Part shown: piece by piece, positions 42,714 through 52,015 of the stretch
Position numbering within the stretch: the first letter of the stretch is position 1
Layout: the number at the start of each line of letters is the position of its first letter
From: CAYQSU01 sp964420325
GTDB lineage: Bacteria > Pseudomonadota > Alphaproteobacteria > Rhodospirillales > Defluviicoccaceae
Length of the DNA: 53,853 bases
Assembly (NCBI GenBank): GCA_964420325.1
Contig: CAYQSU010000016.1
Span: 1-53,853 of the forward strand
Direction of reading: 5' to 3'
Notes under the pieces: model-generated
Told to the model about the DNA's origin: nothing
The model's input: only the letters and a program-made list of their open reading frames with translations
Database searches by the model: none
Position numbers and translations under genes: made by a program

Positions 42714-44054
42714 CTACCATTTGTTTTCGAATCTACGCCTCAGAACAACGGCCAACGCGTTCATGACGATGAGGAAACCGAGCAGCATCATAATCGCGGC
42801 GGATGCCCGCTCGACGAACGCCCGCTCCGGCAGATCGGACCACAGGTAGATCTGCACCGGCATGACGGTGGCCGGATCGAGCGGGCCGCCGGCGACGTCG
42901 ACGATGAACGCCACCATGCCGATCATCAGCAGCGGCGCGGTCTCGCCGAGCGCCTGGGCCATGCCGATGATGGTTCCGGTCAGCATGCCCGGCATGGCCA
43001 GCGGCAGCACGTGGTGGAAGACCATCTGCACCTTGGACGCGCCGACGCCAAGCGCGGCCTCGCGGATCGACGGCGGCACCGACTTGAGGGCGGCGCGGCT
43101 GGCGATGATGATCGTCGGCAGCGTCATCAGCGTCAGCACGAGGCCGCCGACCAGGGGCGCCGAGCGCGGCAGTCCGAAGAAGTTGATGAACATCGCGAGA
43201 CCGAGCAGGCCGAAGACGATCGACGGCACCGCGGCGAGGTTGTTGATGTTGACCTCGATCAGGTCCGTCCACCGGTTCTTCGGCGCGAACTCTTCGAGAT
43301 AGACGGCGGCGCCGACGGCGAGCGGGAACGAAAGGACCAGGGTCACCAGCATCGTCCAGAACGAGCCGACCATGGCGCCCCAGATGCCGGCGAGCTCCGG
43401 CGACCGGGAATCGCCCTGGGTGAAGAACGTGGTGTTGAAACTGGTCTCGACGAGGCCGCGGTCCTTGAGGCGGTTGAACCACTCGATCTGGCGGTCGGAC
43501 ACGCGCCGTTCGGCCTCCGGCACGTCGGCGGTGATGTGCCCCTTGTTGAACTGGTCGAAATCATCCGACGCGTGGACGAGCATCGGGACGCGCCGGCCGA
43601 CGAGCGACGGATCGTCGAGAACCGCCGCGCGGACGTCGAAGGTCGCTCCCGGGCTGATCAGCTGCATCAGGTCGCGGCGCTCGCGGCGGTCCGTCACCTC
43701 CGGAAACAGGTCGTAGATGGCCTGCCTCACCAGGTTCTGGTAATCGGCTTGCGACAGGACGTCCCGCAGCGTTTCCGGGTCCGTCACGCCCTCGGGGTTG
43801 ACGTCCTGCGGGTAGAGCGTGACGTCGAGCCGGATCAGCGTCTGGGAAAAGGCCGGAATGCCCTTGCCGATGATGTCGACGAACAGGATCACGAGGCAGA
43901 GGACGGCAAAGCCGATTGCCGCGATGCCGTACGCCTGGAAGCGCCTTTCCGCGGCATAGCGCCGCTTAAGGCTGGAGGTGACGGCTTTCGAGGCGCGGCC
44001 GGTGCCGGCGAGGATGCTCACCGGCACCGTCTTCGATAAAGCATGGTCACTCAT
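42714..44054 (-). CDS. pstA: Phosphate ABC transporter permease PstA (DUF3333 type)
   Basis: A 446-residue inner-membrane permease. The C-terminal half has the BPD_transp_1 domain with the EAALGVGASKVQMVFHHVLP coupling motif. The N-terminal 200 or so residues correspond to the DUF3333 extension seen in alphaproteobacterial PstA, longer than E. coli PstA. It overlaps the end of pstC by 8 nt. Confidence 0.95.
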   Translation of the reverse strand: MSDHALSKTVPVSILAGTGRASKAVTSSLKRRYAAERRFQAYGIAAIGFAVLCLVILFVDIIGKGIPAFSQTLIRLDVTLYPQDVNPEGVTDPETLRDVLSQADYQNLVRQAIYDLFPEVTDRRERRDLMQLISPGATFDVRAAVLDDPSLVGRRVPMLVHASDDFDQFNKGHITADVPEAERRVSDRQIEWFNRLKDRGLVETSFNTTFFTQGDSRSPELAGIWGAMVGSFWTMLVTLVLSFPLAVGAAVYLEEFAPKNRWTDLIEVNINNLAAVPSIVFGLLGLAMFINFFGLPRSAPLVGGLVLTLMTLPTIIIASRAALKSVPPSIREAALGVGASKVQMVFHHVLPLAMPGMLTGTIIGMAQALGETAPLLMIGMVAFIVDVAGGPLDPATVMPVQIYLWSDLPERAFVERASAAIMMLLGFLIVMNALAVVLRRRFENKW

Positions 44055-45432
44055 ACTGCTCTCGGTACCTGCGAACGATGTGGAGGGCGATGACGTTGAG
44101 CGCCAGGGTCACGCAGAACAGCACCAGTCCCAGCGCGAAGGCGGCGAGGGTCTTCGGGCTGTCGAACTCCTGGTCGCCGACGAGCAGGGTGACGATCTGC
44201 ACGGTGATGGTGGTGACCGCCTCCAACGGATTGGCGGTCAGGTTGGCGGCGAGGCCCGCGGCCATCACCACGATCATCGTCTCGCCGATGGCGCGGGACA
44301 CGGCGAGGAGCAGACCGCCGACGATGCCGGGCAGCGCCGCCGGCAGGATCACCCGCTTGATGGTCTCCGACCTGGTCGCGCCGAGACCGTAGGATCCCTC
44401 GCGCATCGACTGCGGCACGGCGCTGATGACGTCGTCGGACAGCGAGGAAACGAACGGGATGATCATGATCCCCATGACGACGCCGGCGGCGAGGGCGCTC
44501 TCGGACGAGATCTCGAGGCCCAGCAGGTCCTCGCCGCGGAAGCGCACGAACGGCGCCACGGTCAAGGCGGCGAACAAGCCGTAAACCACGGTCGGGATGC
44601 CGGCCAGAATCTCGAGGATGGGCTTGACCGCGGCGCGGACATGCGAGTGCGCGTACTCGGCCATGTAGATGGCGGCCATGAGCCCGACGGGCGCAGCGAC
44701 ACACATGGCGATGAACGCGATCAGGATGGTGCCGACGATCAGCGGGATGACCCCGAACAGGCCCTCCGCCGCCACCTGATCCTGGCGCATCGCGATCTGC
44801 GGGCTCCATTGCAGCCCGAACAAGAAGTCGACCGGCGAGATCATCGCGAAGAAACGCCCCGCCTCGAACAACAGGGACAGGACGATGCCGATGGTGGTGA
44901 GGATGGCCACCGTCGAGCTGGCGATCAGGAAGAACGTGATGACGCGTTCGACGGCGTTGCGGGCACGAAAGCGCGGTGCGATGAGGTGCCGACCGTAGGC
45001 AAGGCCGGCAACGGCGACGGCGGTGGCGGCAACCCCGAGGGCGATCCGGCTGATGGTGCGGAGGTGGTTGTAGAAGTCCGCGGCGGCCTGCAACGCCGGA
45101 TCGACATCGCGGCTGACGATGTTGCCGGTGGCGAGGTTGCGGACGTCGTTGAGGAGGAGGCCGAGCCGGGCGGCCGGCAGATCCTGTGCGTCCTGGGGAA
45201 GGCTGGCGACCAGCAGCATCCGGACGATCGTCGGCTCGAAGATCAGCCAGAGGGCGAAGACGCCAAGCGCCGGAATGCCGCACCAGATGCCCACCAGATA
45301 GCCGTAATAGGAAGGCAGCGAGTGGAGCTGTCGCACCCGGCCGGATACGGTGGCCACCGCTCTCGCCCGGCCGAGGTAATAGCCGACAACGGTGAGGATG
45401 AGCAGCGTCGCCGCGATTACCCAGAGACTCAT
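44047..45432 (-). CDS. pstC: Phosphate ABC transporter permease PstC
   Basis: A 461-residue permease, longer than E. coli PstC because of an N-terminal extension with an extra helix or two (MSLWVIAATLLILTVVGYYLG). The coupling motif EGSYGLGATRSETIKRVILPAALPG and helices around it fit PstC. The start is taken at 45432, 98 bp after the pstS stop and downstream of a hairpin. It pairs with PstA. Confidence 0.95.
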   Translation of the reverse strand: MSLWVIAATLLILTVVGYYLGRARAVATVSGRVRQLHSLPSYYGYLVGIWCGIPALGVFALWLIFEPTIVRMLLVASLPQDAQDLPAARLGLLLNDVRNLATGNIVSRDVDPALQAAADFYNHLRTISRIALGVAATAVAVAGLAYGRHLIAPRFRARNAVERVITFFLIASSTVAILTTIGIVLSLLFEAGRFFAMISPVDFLFGLQWSPQIAMRQDQVAAEGLFGVIPLIVGTILIAFIAMCVAAPVGLMAAIYMAEYAHSHVRAAVKPILEILAGIPTVVYGLFAALTVAPFVRFRGEDLLGLEISSESALAAGVVMGIMIIPFVSSLSDDVISAVPQSMREGSYGLGATRSETIKRVILPAALPGIVGGLLLAVSRAIGETMIVVMAAGLAANLTANPLEAVTTITVQIVTLLVGDQEFDSPKTLAAFALGLVLFCVTLALNVIALHIVRRYREQYE

Positions 45433-45496
45433 CTGCCGGATCCGTCCCTCGACCGGTTCCTTGCACCGGCCCCTCGTTGGCCCCACGCAGCGGGAA

Positions 45497-45523
45497 GGGC
45501 CGGGACGCAAGGAGTCCCGGCCC
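45497..45523 (-). terminator. Hairpin between pstS and pstC
   Basis: GGGCCGGGAC and GTCCCGGCCC form a 10-bp stem around a 7-nt loop, 8 nt past the pstS stop in the transcript. There is no T-run. It may partially terminate transcription or protect the pstS message from 3' exonucleases, which would give more PstS than the membrane components, as known for pstS elsewhere. Confidence 0.65.
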
Positions 45524-45530
45524 CTCGGTC

Positions 45531-46565
45531 CTACATGGCAACGTTGTTCTTGAGCTCCTTGCCGTCCCTGGCGACCTTCTGGCGCTGGTCGTTCGGCAGC
45601 GGGATCAGCCCCTTGTCGGTCAGATAGCCGTCGGGACCGAACGCCTTATCGCTGGTGAACGCGGCAACGAACTCGGCGATGCCCGGGATGACGCCGGCAT
45701 GGGCACCCTTGACATAGAAGAACAGCGACCGCGACACCGGGTAGTCGCCGGATGCGATGTTCTCGAAGGTCGGGTCGACGCCGTCGATCTTGGCGCCCTG
45801 GATCTTGTCGAGGTTCTGGTCGAGGAAACTGAAGCCGAAGACGCCGAAGGCGTTGGGGTTGGCTTCGATCTTGCGGACGATCAACACGTCGTTCTCGCCG
45901 GCCTCCACATAGCCGCCGTCTTCCCGCACCGAGTGACAGACGGCCTGGTGCATCTTCGCGTCGGTCTTCTTCAGCGCCTTGATCGACTCGATTTCGTCGC
46001 AGCCGCCCTCGAGGGCGAGTTCGGCGAACGCATCCCGCGTGCCGGAGGTCGGCGGTGGCCCCAGCACCTCGATCTTGACGGCGGGAAGGGACGGATCGAT
46101 GTCGCTCCACTTCTGATGCGGATTGGGGATGAGCTTGCCGGTCGCGTCCGGGACGTCCTTGGCCAGAGCCAGGAACAGGTGCTTCCGGGTGAGGCTCACC
46201 TGCGGCGCCGCCTTCGAGTTGGCGACGACGATGCCGTCGAAGCCGATCTTGATCTCGGTGATGTCCTTGACGCCGTTCTTGTGACAGTCCTCGACCTCGG
46301 ACTTCTTGATCGCGCGGGACGCGTTGGTGATGTCGGGGTGCTGGACCCCGACGCCGGCACAAAACAGCTTGAAGCCCCCGCCGGTGCCCGTGCCTTCGAT
46401 GACCGGCGTCTTGAATTTCGTCGTCTTGCCGAACTGCTCGGCAACGGTGGTCGTGAAGGGGTAGACCGTGGACGAGCCGACGATGCGGATCTGGTCGCGA
46501 GCTTGCGCGGCTCCGGCCACGGCGACGGTCGCCACGGCGGCAAGCGCTAAGAGTTTGCTGTTCAT
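45531..46565 (-). CDS. pstS: Phosphate-binding protein PstS
   Basis: A 344-residue periplasmic substrate-binding protein with a signal peptide (LLALAAVATVAVAGAAQA). IVGSSTVYPFTTTVAEQF and EGTGTGGGFKLF form the phosphate site with the conserved serine and glycine-rich loop, and ASRAIKKSE matches the family. It is the first gene after the PhoB box and is followed by a hairpin, then pstC. Confidence 0.96.
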   Translation of the reverse strand: MNSKLLALAAVATVAVAGAAQARDQIRIVGSSTVYPFTTTVAEQFGKTTKFKTPVIEGTGTGGGFKLFCAGVGVQHPDITNASRAIKKSEVEDCHKNGVKDITEIKIGFDGIVVANSKAAPQVSLTRKHLFLALAKDVPDATGKLIPNPHQKWSDIDPSLPAVKIEVLGPPPTSGTRDAFAELALEGGCDEIESIKALKKTDAKMHQAVCHSVREDGGYVEAGENDVLIVRKIEANPNAFGVFGFSFLDQNLDKIQGAKIDGVDPTFENIASGDYPVSRSLFFYVKGAHAGVIPGIAEFVAAFTSDKAFGPDGYLTDKGLIPLPNDQRQKVARDGKELKNNVAM

Positions 46566-46669
46566 GAAGGTCTCCCGAACCTATCCTTGGGGTCTGTGTC
46601 TTCCCGCACACGTGGCGCACGTGACTGTCCGCCGCGCGACGCAGGCGGCACCGACCATAGGCGCGTTCG

Positions 46670-46709
46670 ATGCAACGGTGATGACGGTTTTGTTACAGAT
46701 TCATGACAT
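46670..46709 (-). promoter_or_regulatory. PhoB box of four 7-bp half-sites upstream of pstS
   Basis: On the minus strand the half-sites are ATGTCAT, CTGTAAC, CCGTCAT and GTTGCAT, starting every 11 bp (plus-strand positions 46703, 46692, 46681, 46670), the spacing of the CTGTMAY-N4 PhoB repeat. The middle two match well. The first half-site is built from the last phoR codons and stop (ATG TCA TGA). TATGGT at 46654-46659 is a plausible -10 at 17 bp from the weak -35 position, where PhoB replaces a consensus -35. Confidence 0.88.
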
Positions 46710-48002
46710 GCCGGCCCGCCTCGCCGGCGGCTGCGCTGCCTTCGCGGGAACCGATGCGGCCGGCAGGGTCACCGTAAAGGCGCTGCCTTCGCCGACGCGG
46801 CTCTCGATCTTCAACACGCCGCGGTGACGGTTGACGATGTGCTTGACGATGGCAAGGCCGAGACCGGTTCCGCCGAGCTTGCGCGAGCGACCTTCATCGA
46901 TGCGATAGAACCGTTCGGTGATGCGTGGGACGTGGACGCCGGCGATCCCTTCGCCGCGATCGACGACCGAGACCTCGACCCCGGGGGCATCGGTTCCCGG
47001 CAGACGCCCGACGGAGCGAACGAGAACGCGGACCGGCGTGCCGGGCCGGCCGTACTTCACCGCGTTGTCGACCAGATTGTGGAAGACCTGGGTGAGCTGA
47101 TCGGCTTCGCCGATGACCGGCGGCAGATCTTCGGGGCAGTCGATCTCGATGGTCATGGCCTTGTCGCTCGCCCGTGCCGCCAGCGCGTCCCGGACGCTTG
47201 CCAGGACCTCGTCGAGGTCGACGCGATTTCGCGGCGGCACGTGCTCGTTGATCTCGACGCGGGACAGCGACAAAAGGTCCTCGACCAGACGCGCCATGCG
47301 CTGGGCCTCGGTGCGCATGATCTCGAGGAAGCGCTCGCGCGCTTCCGTGTCGTCGCGCGCCGGTCCGCGCAGCGTCTCGATGAAGCCGATCAAGGCCGAT
47401 AAGGGCGAGCGCAGCTCGTGGCTGGCGTTGGCGACGAAATCGGCGCGGCTCTGTTCGGCGCGCTTGGCGCGGGTCTCGTCATGGAAGACGAGGATGACGG
47501 CCGGGGCAGACGCCTCCGGACTCGCCGCGAGCCCGGCGGCATGAAGGGTGAACGTCTGCTCGAGCGGCACCGGCAGGACGATCTCCTCGCTCAGGGACGG
47601 CACGCCGGACAGCACCGTGTCGACGGCGGCAAGCACCGACGGATGTCTCAGCGAGAGGGCGAGATCCCGGCCGAGACTGCCGACGCCGAGGAGGTCTCGC
47701 GCCGGGCGGTTGATGGCGACGATCTCGCGGCCGCGGCTCAGGAGAATCACCGGGTCGGGAAGGTGCTCGAGGAGTTCCGCCGGGGTGAGCGCCGCAGGCG
47801 ACGCTTGCGTACCGGTCTTCGCCGGTCCGTCCGGGAGGCCACGCCTCGCGAACCACCAGGCACCACCGCCGACGAGCGCGGCGAGCGCCGCGGCGGAGCC
47901 GAGATCGACGGCGCGGGCCGCCGTCAGGACGGCCAGCAACACCACCGCCGGCGCCAACGCGAGGAACAGGGCTTCATGGACCTTGAGGGTCGGCCGCGGC
48001 AT
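46701..48002 (-). CDS. phoR: Phosphate regulon sensor histidine kinase PhoR
   Basis: A 433-residue sensor kinase with two N-terminal membrane helices (about 12-32 and 33-52), a PAS-like region (about 75-175), the HisKA site H195 in ANASHELRSPL, and a HATPase domain with N-box HNLVDNAVKYG and G-boxes DRGEGIAG and GGTGLGLAIVKHI. It phosphorylates PhoB when phosphate is scarce. It lies upstream of pstS on the same strand, and its stop codon is part of the PhoB box. Confidence 0.95.
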   Translation of the reverse strand: MPRPTLKVHEALFLALAPAVVLLAVLTAARAVDLGSAAALAALVGGGAWWFARRGLPDGPAKTGTQASPAALTPAELLEHLPDPVILLSRGREIVAINRPARDLLGVGSLGRDLALSLRHPSVLAAVDTVLSGVPSLSEEIVLPVPLEQTFTLHAAGLAASPEASAPAVILVFHDETRAKRAEQSRADFVANASHELRSPLSALIGFIETLRGPARDDTEARERFLEIMRTEAQRMARLVEDLLSLSRVEINEHVPPRNRVDLDEVLASVRDALAARASDKAMTIEIDCPEDLPPVIGEADQLTQVFHNLVDNAVKYGRPGTPVRVLVRSVGRLPGTDAPGVEVSVVDRGEGIAGVHVPRITERFYRIDEGRSRKLGGTGLGLAIVKHIVNRHRGVLKIESRVGEGSAFTVTLPAASVPAKAAQPPARRAGMS

Positions 48003-48105
48003 CCCGGGTCCTGGTGTCTGTCGGAACAGCGGTGGAGAGCGTAACCAAATGCGGGCCGTGCCGCAAAGCCCGTGCCGTCGACCCTGACATCTCTCCGCAG
48101 CGGCA

Positions 48106-49164
48106 TCAGGAAGCGAACTCGAGCGTCCGCGGGTTCACCTCGCCGTCACTGAGGACGCGATTGCGGCCGGCCTCCTTCGCCTTGTACAGGGCCTGGTCGG
48201 CGCGCCGGATGAGGTCGGTGGGCGGTTCGCCCTGCCGCCAGCAGGCGGCGCCGATCGACACCGTGACCCGTCCGGCGGCGCTTCCCGCGTTCCTCTCGGT
48301 GAGGTCCTTGCGGGCCACGTCCTCGCGGATCGTCTCGGCAAGCTTGAGAGCGCCCGGGAGCGGCGTGTTGGGCAGGATGATGGCAAACTCCTCGCCGCCG
48401 TAGCGGGCCGGCAGATCCTGCCCCTTGACGTTGCTCTTCAGCACCGCGGCCAGGAGCTTCAGCACCAGATCGCCGACCTGGTGGCCGTAGGTGTCGTTGA
48501 ACCTCTTGAAGTGGTCGATGTCGATCAAGAGCAGGCACAGCGACGCGCCGCTCCGCGCGGCCTCGTCCGCGGCGTGCGTCAAGGCGGCATCGAAGCGCTT
48601 GCGGTTGGCGAGACCGGTTAGCCCGTCGGTCGTCGCGTCGTGGCGCGCGTGATCGAGTTCCTCGTTGAGCCGCGTGATCTCGGTGGACGAGGCCTTGATC
48701 TGCCGCTCGAGGGTGCGGCTGTACTCGACCATGGTCTGGGTCTCGGCGAGCAGATGGCTGACAACGTGATCCAGATCGTGACGATCGCCGCTCGCCGAGA
48801 TCCTGCCGCTGGCGCTTCGCAGCGTCTCGCCGTACCGGGTTGCGTCGTCGCCAGCCTTGCTGAGGGAGGCGGCGGCGGTGCCCAAGTGCGCCGCCATCCT
48901 GTCCGCCAAGCCATGCAGCGAGTCGGCATCCATGGCGTCGGCGAAGAACCGTCGGCGAATCGCCTGGAGCTTTTCCTCGGATGCTTCCTCGTCTTCGTCG
49001 AGGACCTCATCCATGGCCCGCTTGAGGTCGGGCATCTCGCCGGAGAAGTAGTTGTACCAAAGGCCGAAGTTCTCCGGGGACGGCGGCACGCCCAGATCCT
49101 GCATCATCGCCATGGCCAACTGGGCGTACTCGCTGACCTGTCCCGCGGCGGGAGCGTGGACCAT
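48106..49164 (-). CDS. GGDEF diguanylate cyclase, paralog A (I-site changed)
   Basis: A 352-residue cytoplasmic protein. Residues 1-175 are a helical N-terminal domain with FGLWYNYFSGEMPDLKR and a coiled-coil-like stretch. The C-terminal GGDEF domain has the active site RYGGEEFAI. The allosteric inhibitory site RxxD reads KGQD, so product feedback inhibition may be lost. AGGAGG lies 5 nt before the ATG; a TTG one codon upstream is rejected. The paralog lies upstream on the same strand. It would make cyclic di-GMP. Confidence 0.9.
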   Translation of the reverse strand: MVHAPAAGQVSEYAQLAMAMMQDLGVPPSPENFGLWYNYFSGEMPDLKRAMDEVLDEDEEASEEKLQAIRRRFFADAMDADSLHGLADRMAAHLGTAAASLSKAGDDATRYGETLRSASGRISASGDRHDLDHVVSHLLAETQTMVEYSRTLERQIKASSTEITRLNEELDHARHDATTDGLTGLANRKRFDAALTHAADEAARSGASLCLLLIDIDHFKRFNDTYGHQVGDLVLKLLAAVLKSNVKGQDLPARYGGEEFAIILPNTPLPGALKLAETIREDVARKDLTERNAGSAAGRVTVSIGAACWRQGEPPTDLIRRADQALYKAKEAGRNRVLSDGEVNPRTLEFAS

Positions 49165-49202
49165 CAAAGCCTCCTGGTTGACAACCTCTGAACGGACGAT
49201 TT

Positions 49203-49231
49203 GTTATTTCATCTCTCGTAATGGTAGTCAA
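49203..49231 (-). promoter_or_regulatory. Candidate sigma-70 promoter for GGDEF paralog A
   Basis: TTGACT (plus 49226-49231) and AATAAC (49203-49208) on the minus strand are 17 bp apart in an AT-rich intergenic patch, ending about 40 bp before the GGDEF gene start. The spacing is ideal; the -10 is a 4/6 match. The patch (49165-49358) contains no gene. Confidence 0.45.
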
Positions 49232-49358
49232 TACGCTTGGCTACAGCCATAACCGATAGTTTATACAAAGATATACAACCAAAAGCATGAATTCACGGCG
49301 TCTCGAGTCCGACGACCACCGACCGAGCTTCGCCACCGGCTGGCGCGGGTTCGGGCAG

Positions 49359-50417
49359 TCAGACGACCGCCACCGTGGTCTCGTCCAGGACCTCCTTTTC
49401 CGAAACGACGCGGTTTCGGCCCGAGGTCTTGGCGGCGTAAAGGGCGGCGTCGGCGCGCTCGACGAACTGGCGGACCGGCTCGCCGGGAACGTATTGGGCG
49501 GCACCGATCGAGACCGTCACCTGGCCCAGGGTCTTCCCGGACTTGCGATGGACGATGGACTTGCCGGCCACCTGGTTGCAGATCGTCCGCGCCACCTTGA
49601 CGGCGCCGTCGAGCGGCGTCTGCGGCAGGAGGACCGCGAACTCCTCGCCGCCATAGCGGCCCGCCGTGTCGAGGCCACGAATGTTCCTTTGCAGAATGCT
49701 GGCGAGAAGCTTGAGCACCTGGTCGCCGACCTGGTGGCCGTACTCGTCGTTGACCTTCTTGAAGTGGTCGACATCCGCGAACAAGAGCGACAACGGCTCG
49801 CCGTGCTCGACGCTCGCCATCGCCGCCTGGCGAACGAGATTGTCGAGCAGCTTGCGATTGGCAAGCCCGGTCAAGGGGTCGATCATCGCGTCCCGGCGGG
49901 CGGACTCGAGCTCCTCGGTGAGCTGCCTCACCTGAACCGCCGACTCGTTGAGCCGGCGCTCGGCCTCGCGGCTCTGAGTGGCCATGGCCAGCGTCTCGCG
50001 CACCAGCCGCGCGACCACCTCGGTCAGCTTCTCGGCGTGGGGAAGCTCGGCGATCTCGCCCGAGGCGGTCTCCAGCGTCTTGCCGTAGTCGGCGGCGCCC
50101 TTGCCGGCCTGCTCGAGAACCGCCATCACGGTCCGCAGCTCCACCTCCATCTTCTCGGCCATGAGGTGAAGGGGCACGACGTCGAACGGATTGGCGCAAA
50201 ACTTGCGAAAGACCTCGGCGCCGCGCGCCTCGTTGAGTTCCTGGTCGTTGTCGAGGAGGATGTCGAGCGTGCGCTTCAGATCCGGGTAGGCTCCGGAGAA
50301 ATAGTTGTACCAGACGGTGAAGTTGTTGGGATGGGCGACGATCTCACGGTCGTCCATGATCGACAGGGCAAGCTGCGAATACTCCGCCGCCTGCTCCAGT
50401 GAATGGTTGTATTCCAA
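49359..50417 (-). CDS. GGDEF diguanylate cyclase, paralog B (I-site intact)
   Basis: A 352-residue paralog of the neighbouring GGDEF protein with the same layout: N-terminal domain containing FTVWYNYFSGAYPDLKR, then GGDEF with RYGGEEFAV. Here the inhibitory site is RGLD, intact RxxD. The start is TTG at 50417, preceded by GGGGGAA; no better ATG is near. The two genes are separated by a 194-bp AT-rich region. Confidence 0.9.
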   Translation of the reverse strand: MEYNHSLEQAAEYSQLALSIMDDREIVAHPNNFTVWYNYFSGAYPDLKRTLDILLDNDQELNEARGAEVFRKFCANPFDVVPLHLMAEKMEVELRTVMAVLEQAGKGAADYGKTLETASGEIAELPHAEKLTEVVARLVRETLAMATQSREAERRLNESAVQVRQLTEELESARRDAMIDPLTGLANRKLLDNLVRQAAMASVEHGEPLSLLFADVDHFKKVNDEYGHQVGDQVLKLLASILQRNIRGLDTAGRYGGEEFAVLLPQTPLDGAVKVARTICNQVAGKSIVHRKSGKTLGQVTVSIGAAQYVPGEPVRQFVERADAALYAAKTSGRNRVVSEKEVLDETTVAVV

Positions 50418-50510
50418 CGGGTTCCCCCGATTCGATCACCACGCAACGCGTATTTGACGGAAGCACTCGTTAAGATTTCGACACCGAGATTGCGGAGAGG
50501 ACGGGATCTC

Positions 50511-51020
50511 TCATTGCGGACGCCGGCCTGCGAGGCCGATGGCGCGGCCGGCGCGGGTGGGGCGCGGCCGGCACGCCTCGGCGGCGGCGAGGCCGCGGAT
50601 CCGCTCGGCCGTCGGCCCGGGGATGGCCGCCGTCCGTCGCGTCCCGAGATCGACGTGAAGGCAGAGCACCTCGTTGCTGGCGACGATCGCTTCATCGGCG
50701 CCGAGGCGCATTTCATGAAGCAGGATGAGACGCTTGCCGTCGAAGCCCTGGACGCGGCTGTGGACGCGAACCTCATCGCCCGCGCCGATCTCGCGTTCGT
50801 AGGTCACGTGCATCTCGGCGACGAACACCGAGCAGCCGCTGCGCTCCCGGTAGGCCTCGCCGAGGTCGAGGCAGTCGAGAACCGCATCGGTCGCATGGTC
50901 GAAGACCAGAACGTAGAAGGCGACGTTCATGTGGCCGTTGTAGTCGACCCACTCGGGGCGGACGGTCTCGATGTGCTGGATCAGCGGCCGCGCATCAGGT
51001 TCGGCGGGTGGAGAGGCCAT
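50511..51020 (-). CDS. Hotdog-fold thioesterase
   Basis: A 169-residue 4HBT-type thioesterase with the helix motif VDYNGHMNVAFYV (residues 25-37), where the D-x-N-x-H signature sits, and EVRVHSRVQGFDGKRLILLHEM for the central sheet. The motif resembles betainyl-CoA/carnitine-linked thioesterases, but the acyl-CoA substrate is unknown. GGAGGAAG precedes the ATG. The last 30 or so residues are low in complexity. Confidence 0.85.
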   Translation of the reverse strand: MASPPAEPDARPLIQHIETVRPEWVDYNGHMNVAFYVLVFDHATDAVLDCLDLGEAYRERSGCSVFVAEMHVTYEREIGAGDEVRVHSRVQGFDGKRLILLHEMRLGADEAIVASNEVLCLHVDLGTRRTAAIPGPTAERIRGLAAAEACRPRPTRAGRAIGLAGRRPQ

Positions 51021-51253
51021 GGTTGTCTTCCTCCGGAAGGGACTGGCGGCGTCGGCCAGTATGATCGAAGGCGGCGTCGCATCCGAGGAGCTCTTTCCCC
51101 CAGATCCTTGATCCGCTTGCGCGGCCGCCGCCCGCCGCATGGCGGTCGAAAGCTCTTTGCCGGCCGGACCCCGGGGTGTAAGAACGGTGGCGCGCCGGCG
51201 CGGTCTTGTCGGCGCTTTGGATGCACGGGCCCGCAGGCCGATCCTGCCATCTC

Positions 51254-52015
51254 ATGCCGACCGCCAGCGCTGAACCCTCACCGGCCTCGCCAGCTCCCGA
51301 GATCTCCGTTGTCGTGCCGGTGTTCGACGAGGCGGACAGCGTGCTGCCGTTGATCGAGGAGATCGATGCCGCGCTGTCCGGGCGCGAGGCCCATGAGATC
51401 GTCTTCGTCGACGACGGCAGCACCGATGCCACGCCGGACCGGCTGCGCGAGGCCCAGTCGCGGTTCACGAGGCTCCGCGTCGTTCGTCATTGGCGCCAGG
51501 CGGGACAGAGCGCCGGCATTGCCACCGGGGTCAGGGCGGCGCGAGCGGCCGTCATCGTCACCCTCGACGGCGACGGCCAGAACGATCCCGGGGACATTCC
51601 CGGGCTGGTGGCGGTGTTCGAGGGGGATCCGCACCCGGAGACGCTGATGGTCGCCGGCCAGAGGACCCGCCGCCAGGACAGCGTCGTCAAGCGGATCTCG
51701 TCGCGGATCGCCAACGGCGTGCGCGCGCGCCTTCTCCGGGATTCCACCCCGGACACCGGCTGCGGCCTCAAGGTGTTCGCGCGCGAGGCGTTTCTCGACA
51801 TGCCGCGGTTCGACCACATGCACCGGTTCCTGCCGGCGCTGATGGTGCGTCAGGGCGGCCGCGTCGTCTCGGTGCCGGTGCGCCACCGGCCGCGCCAGCG
51901 CGGCCGCTCCAAGTACGGCACCCTCGACCGGCTGTGGGTCGGCATCGTCGATCTCCTGGGGGTGCTGTGGCTCCAGCGCCGGGCGCGTGTGTGCACCGTC
52001 GGCCGGGAGCGCTGA
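51254..52015 (+). CDS. Family 2 glycosyltransferase (DPM/DPG-like)
   Basis: A 253-residue GT-A-fold enzyme with VVVPVFDEADSV, DDGSTD at 53-58, TLDGDGQNDPGD and TPDTGCGLKVFARE, as in polyprenyl-phosphate mannosyl- or glucosyltransferases. There are no membrane helices at the C-terminus. It would load a sugar onto a polyprenyl phosphate. The start ATG at 51254 has no clear ribosome site. Its 3' end overlaps the next gene by about 29 bp. Confidence 0.9.
   Translation: MPTASAEPSPASPAPEISVVVPVFDEADSVLPLIEEIDAALSGREAHEIVFVDDGSTDATPDRLREAQSRFTRLRVVRHWRQAGQSAGIATGVRAARAAVIVTLDGDGQNDPGDIPGLVAVFEGDPHPETLMVAGQRTRRQDSVVKRISSRIANGVRARLLRDSTPDTGCGLKVFAREAFLDMPRFDHMHRFLPALMVRQGGRVVSVPVRHRPRQRGRSKYGTLDRLWVGIVDLLGVLWLQRRARVCTVGRER

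Noticed and set aside
41091..44039. Long plus-strand frame opposite phoU, pstB and pstA
   Set aside because: Antisense of intact pst genes; highly charged, repetitive His/Asp/Glu noise typical of reverse-strand shadows.
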